The DNA itself: not shown here | How positions within the stretch are numbered: position 1 is the first letter of the stretch | DNA from: Amoebophrya sp. A120 | Lineage: Eukaryota > Sar > Dinophyceae > Syndiniales > Amoebophryaceae | NCBI GenBank assembly: GCA_905178155.1 | Contig: CAJINV010000004.1 | Location: 466,969 to 530,968, forward strand | DNA: 64,000 nucleotides | Reading direction: 5' to 3' | Content: more notes on this DNA, generated by a model | What the model saw: the letters and a program-made list of their open reading frames with translations, nothing else | Told to the model about the DNA's origin: nothing | The model's database searches: none

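Noticed and set aside
24-63983. Each plus-strand frame as a separate gene with its own Met
   Set aside because: Apparent starts are internal codons and the last residues before each stop are translated element ends (for example CIANMSGSGS); the frame resumes exactly after each element.
3-64000. Bacterial giant adhesin
   Set aside because: Tandem domains and Thr linkers would fit, but the coding sequence is broken by dozens of precisely placed removable elements and has no bacterial operon features.

Overview
The whole 64 kb reads as the interior of ONE plus-strand eukaryotic gene. Reading frame is open from base 3 and still open at base 64000. When 54 inserted segments are removed, each at a short flanking direct repeat, the 55 remaining blocks join in a single frame with no stop: about 46.2 kb of coding sequence, at least 15,394 codons, with neither end of the protein in the window. 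I checked every join against the frame of the next block.

The protein is a chain of about 90 related units of roughly 110-200 residues, separated by Thr/Ser-rich linkers (up to 43 residues, all ACN/AGN codons). Each unit looks like beta-alpha-beta-beta-alpha-beta (a SEA/ferredoxin-like order; inference). Units are rich in N-glycosylation sequons and poor in cysteine, which suggests a giant mucin-like surface or secreted protein. Unit subtypes occur in zones: 'KGLEMVLNIP...IENMVITQ' units (0-11.9 kb); 'REITFTFDVDSLS...KWSAT...AGAGS' units (11.9-20.8 kb, with some of the first type); 'RAYELEFTVPxGTT...FETRWPDP' units (18.5-27 kb); units with long Ser/Gln/Lys-rich inserts (19.5 kb and 27-32 kb); and 'RQFDLDFTVDD...IENQTL...FGIRG...AGIPGV' units (35-64 kb), which show a five-unit higher-order period.

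The insertions are introner-like elements. Fifty-two are short-type (148-359 bp; two of them enlarged to 1.0-1.3 kb by nested insertions) and begin TAT-like, end ATA-like, have terminal inverted repeats, and are flanked by 5-bp direct repeats (36 of 53 exact, counting the first long insertion). They fall into nine families, labelled A-I here. Two longer insertions (1.9 kb each) carry minisatellites and large hairpins. No element holds a recognisable transposase. Only 3 of 54 junctions can be cut as GT-AG while restoring the frame exactly, so splicing (or another removal process) must be largely non-canonical.

Organism: a giant gene with TIR-bearing, direct-repeat-flanked, non-GT-AG introns fits what I recall of parasitic dinoflagellates of the Amoebophrya (Syndiniales) type; this is an inference from gene structure, not from a marker gene. 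I see no promoter, polyA site, rRNA, tRNA or second gene. Stretches over 300 bp without coding sequence are the nested elements and the long introns listed below.
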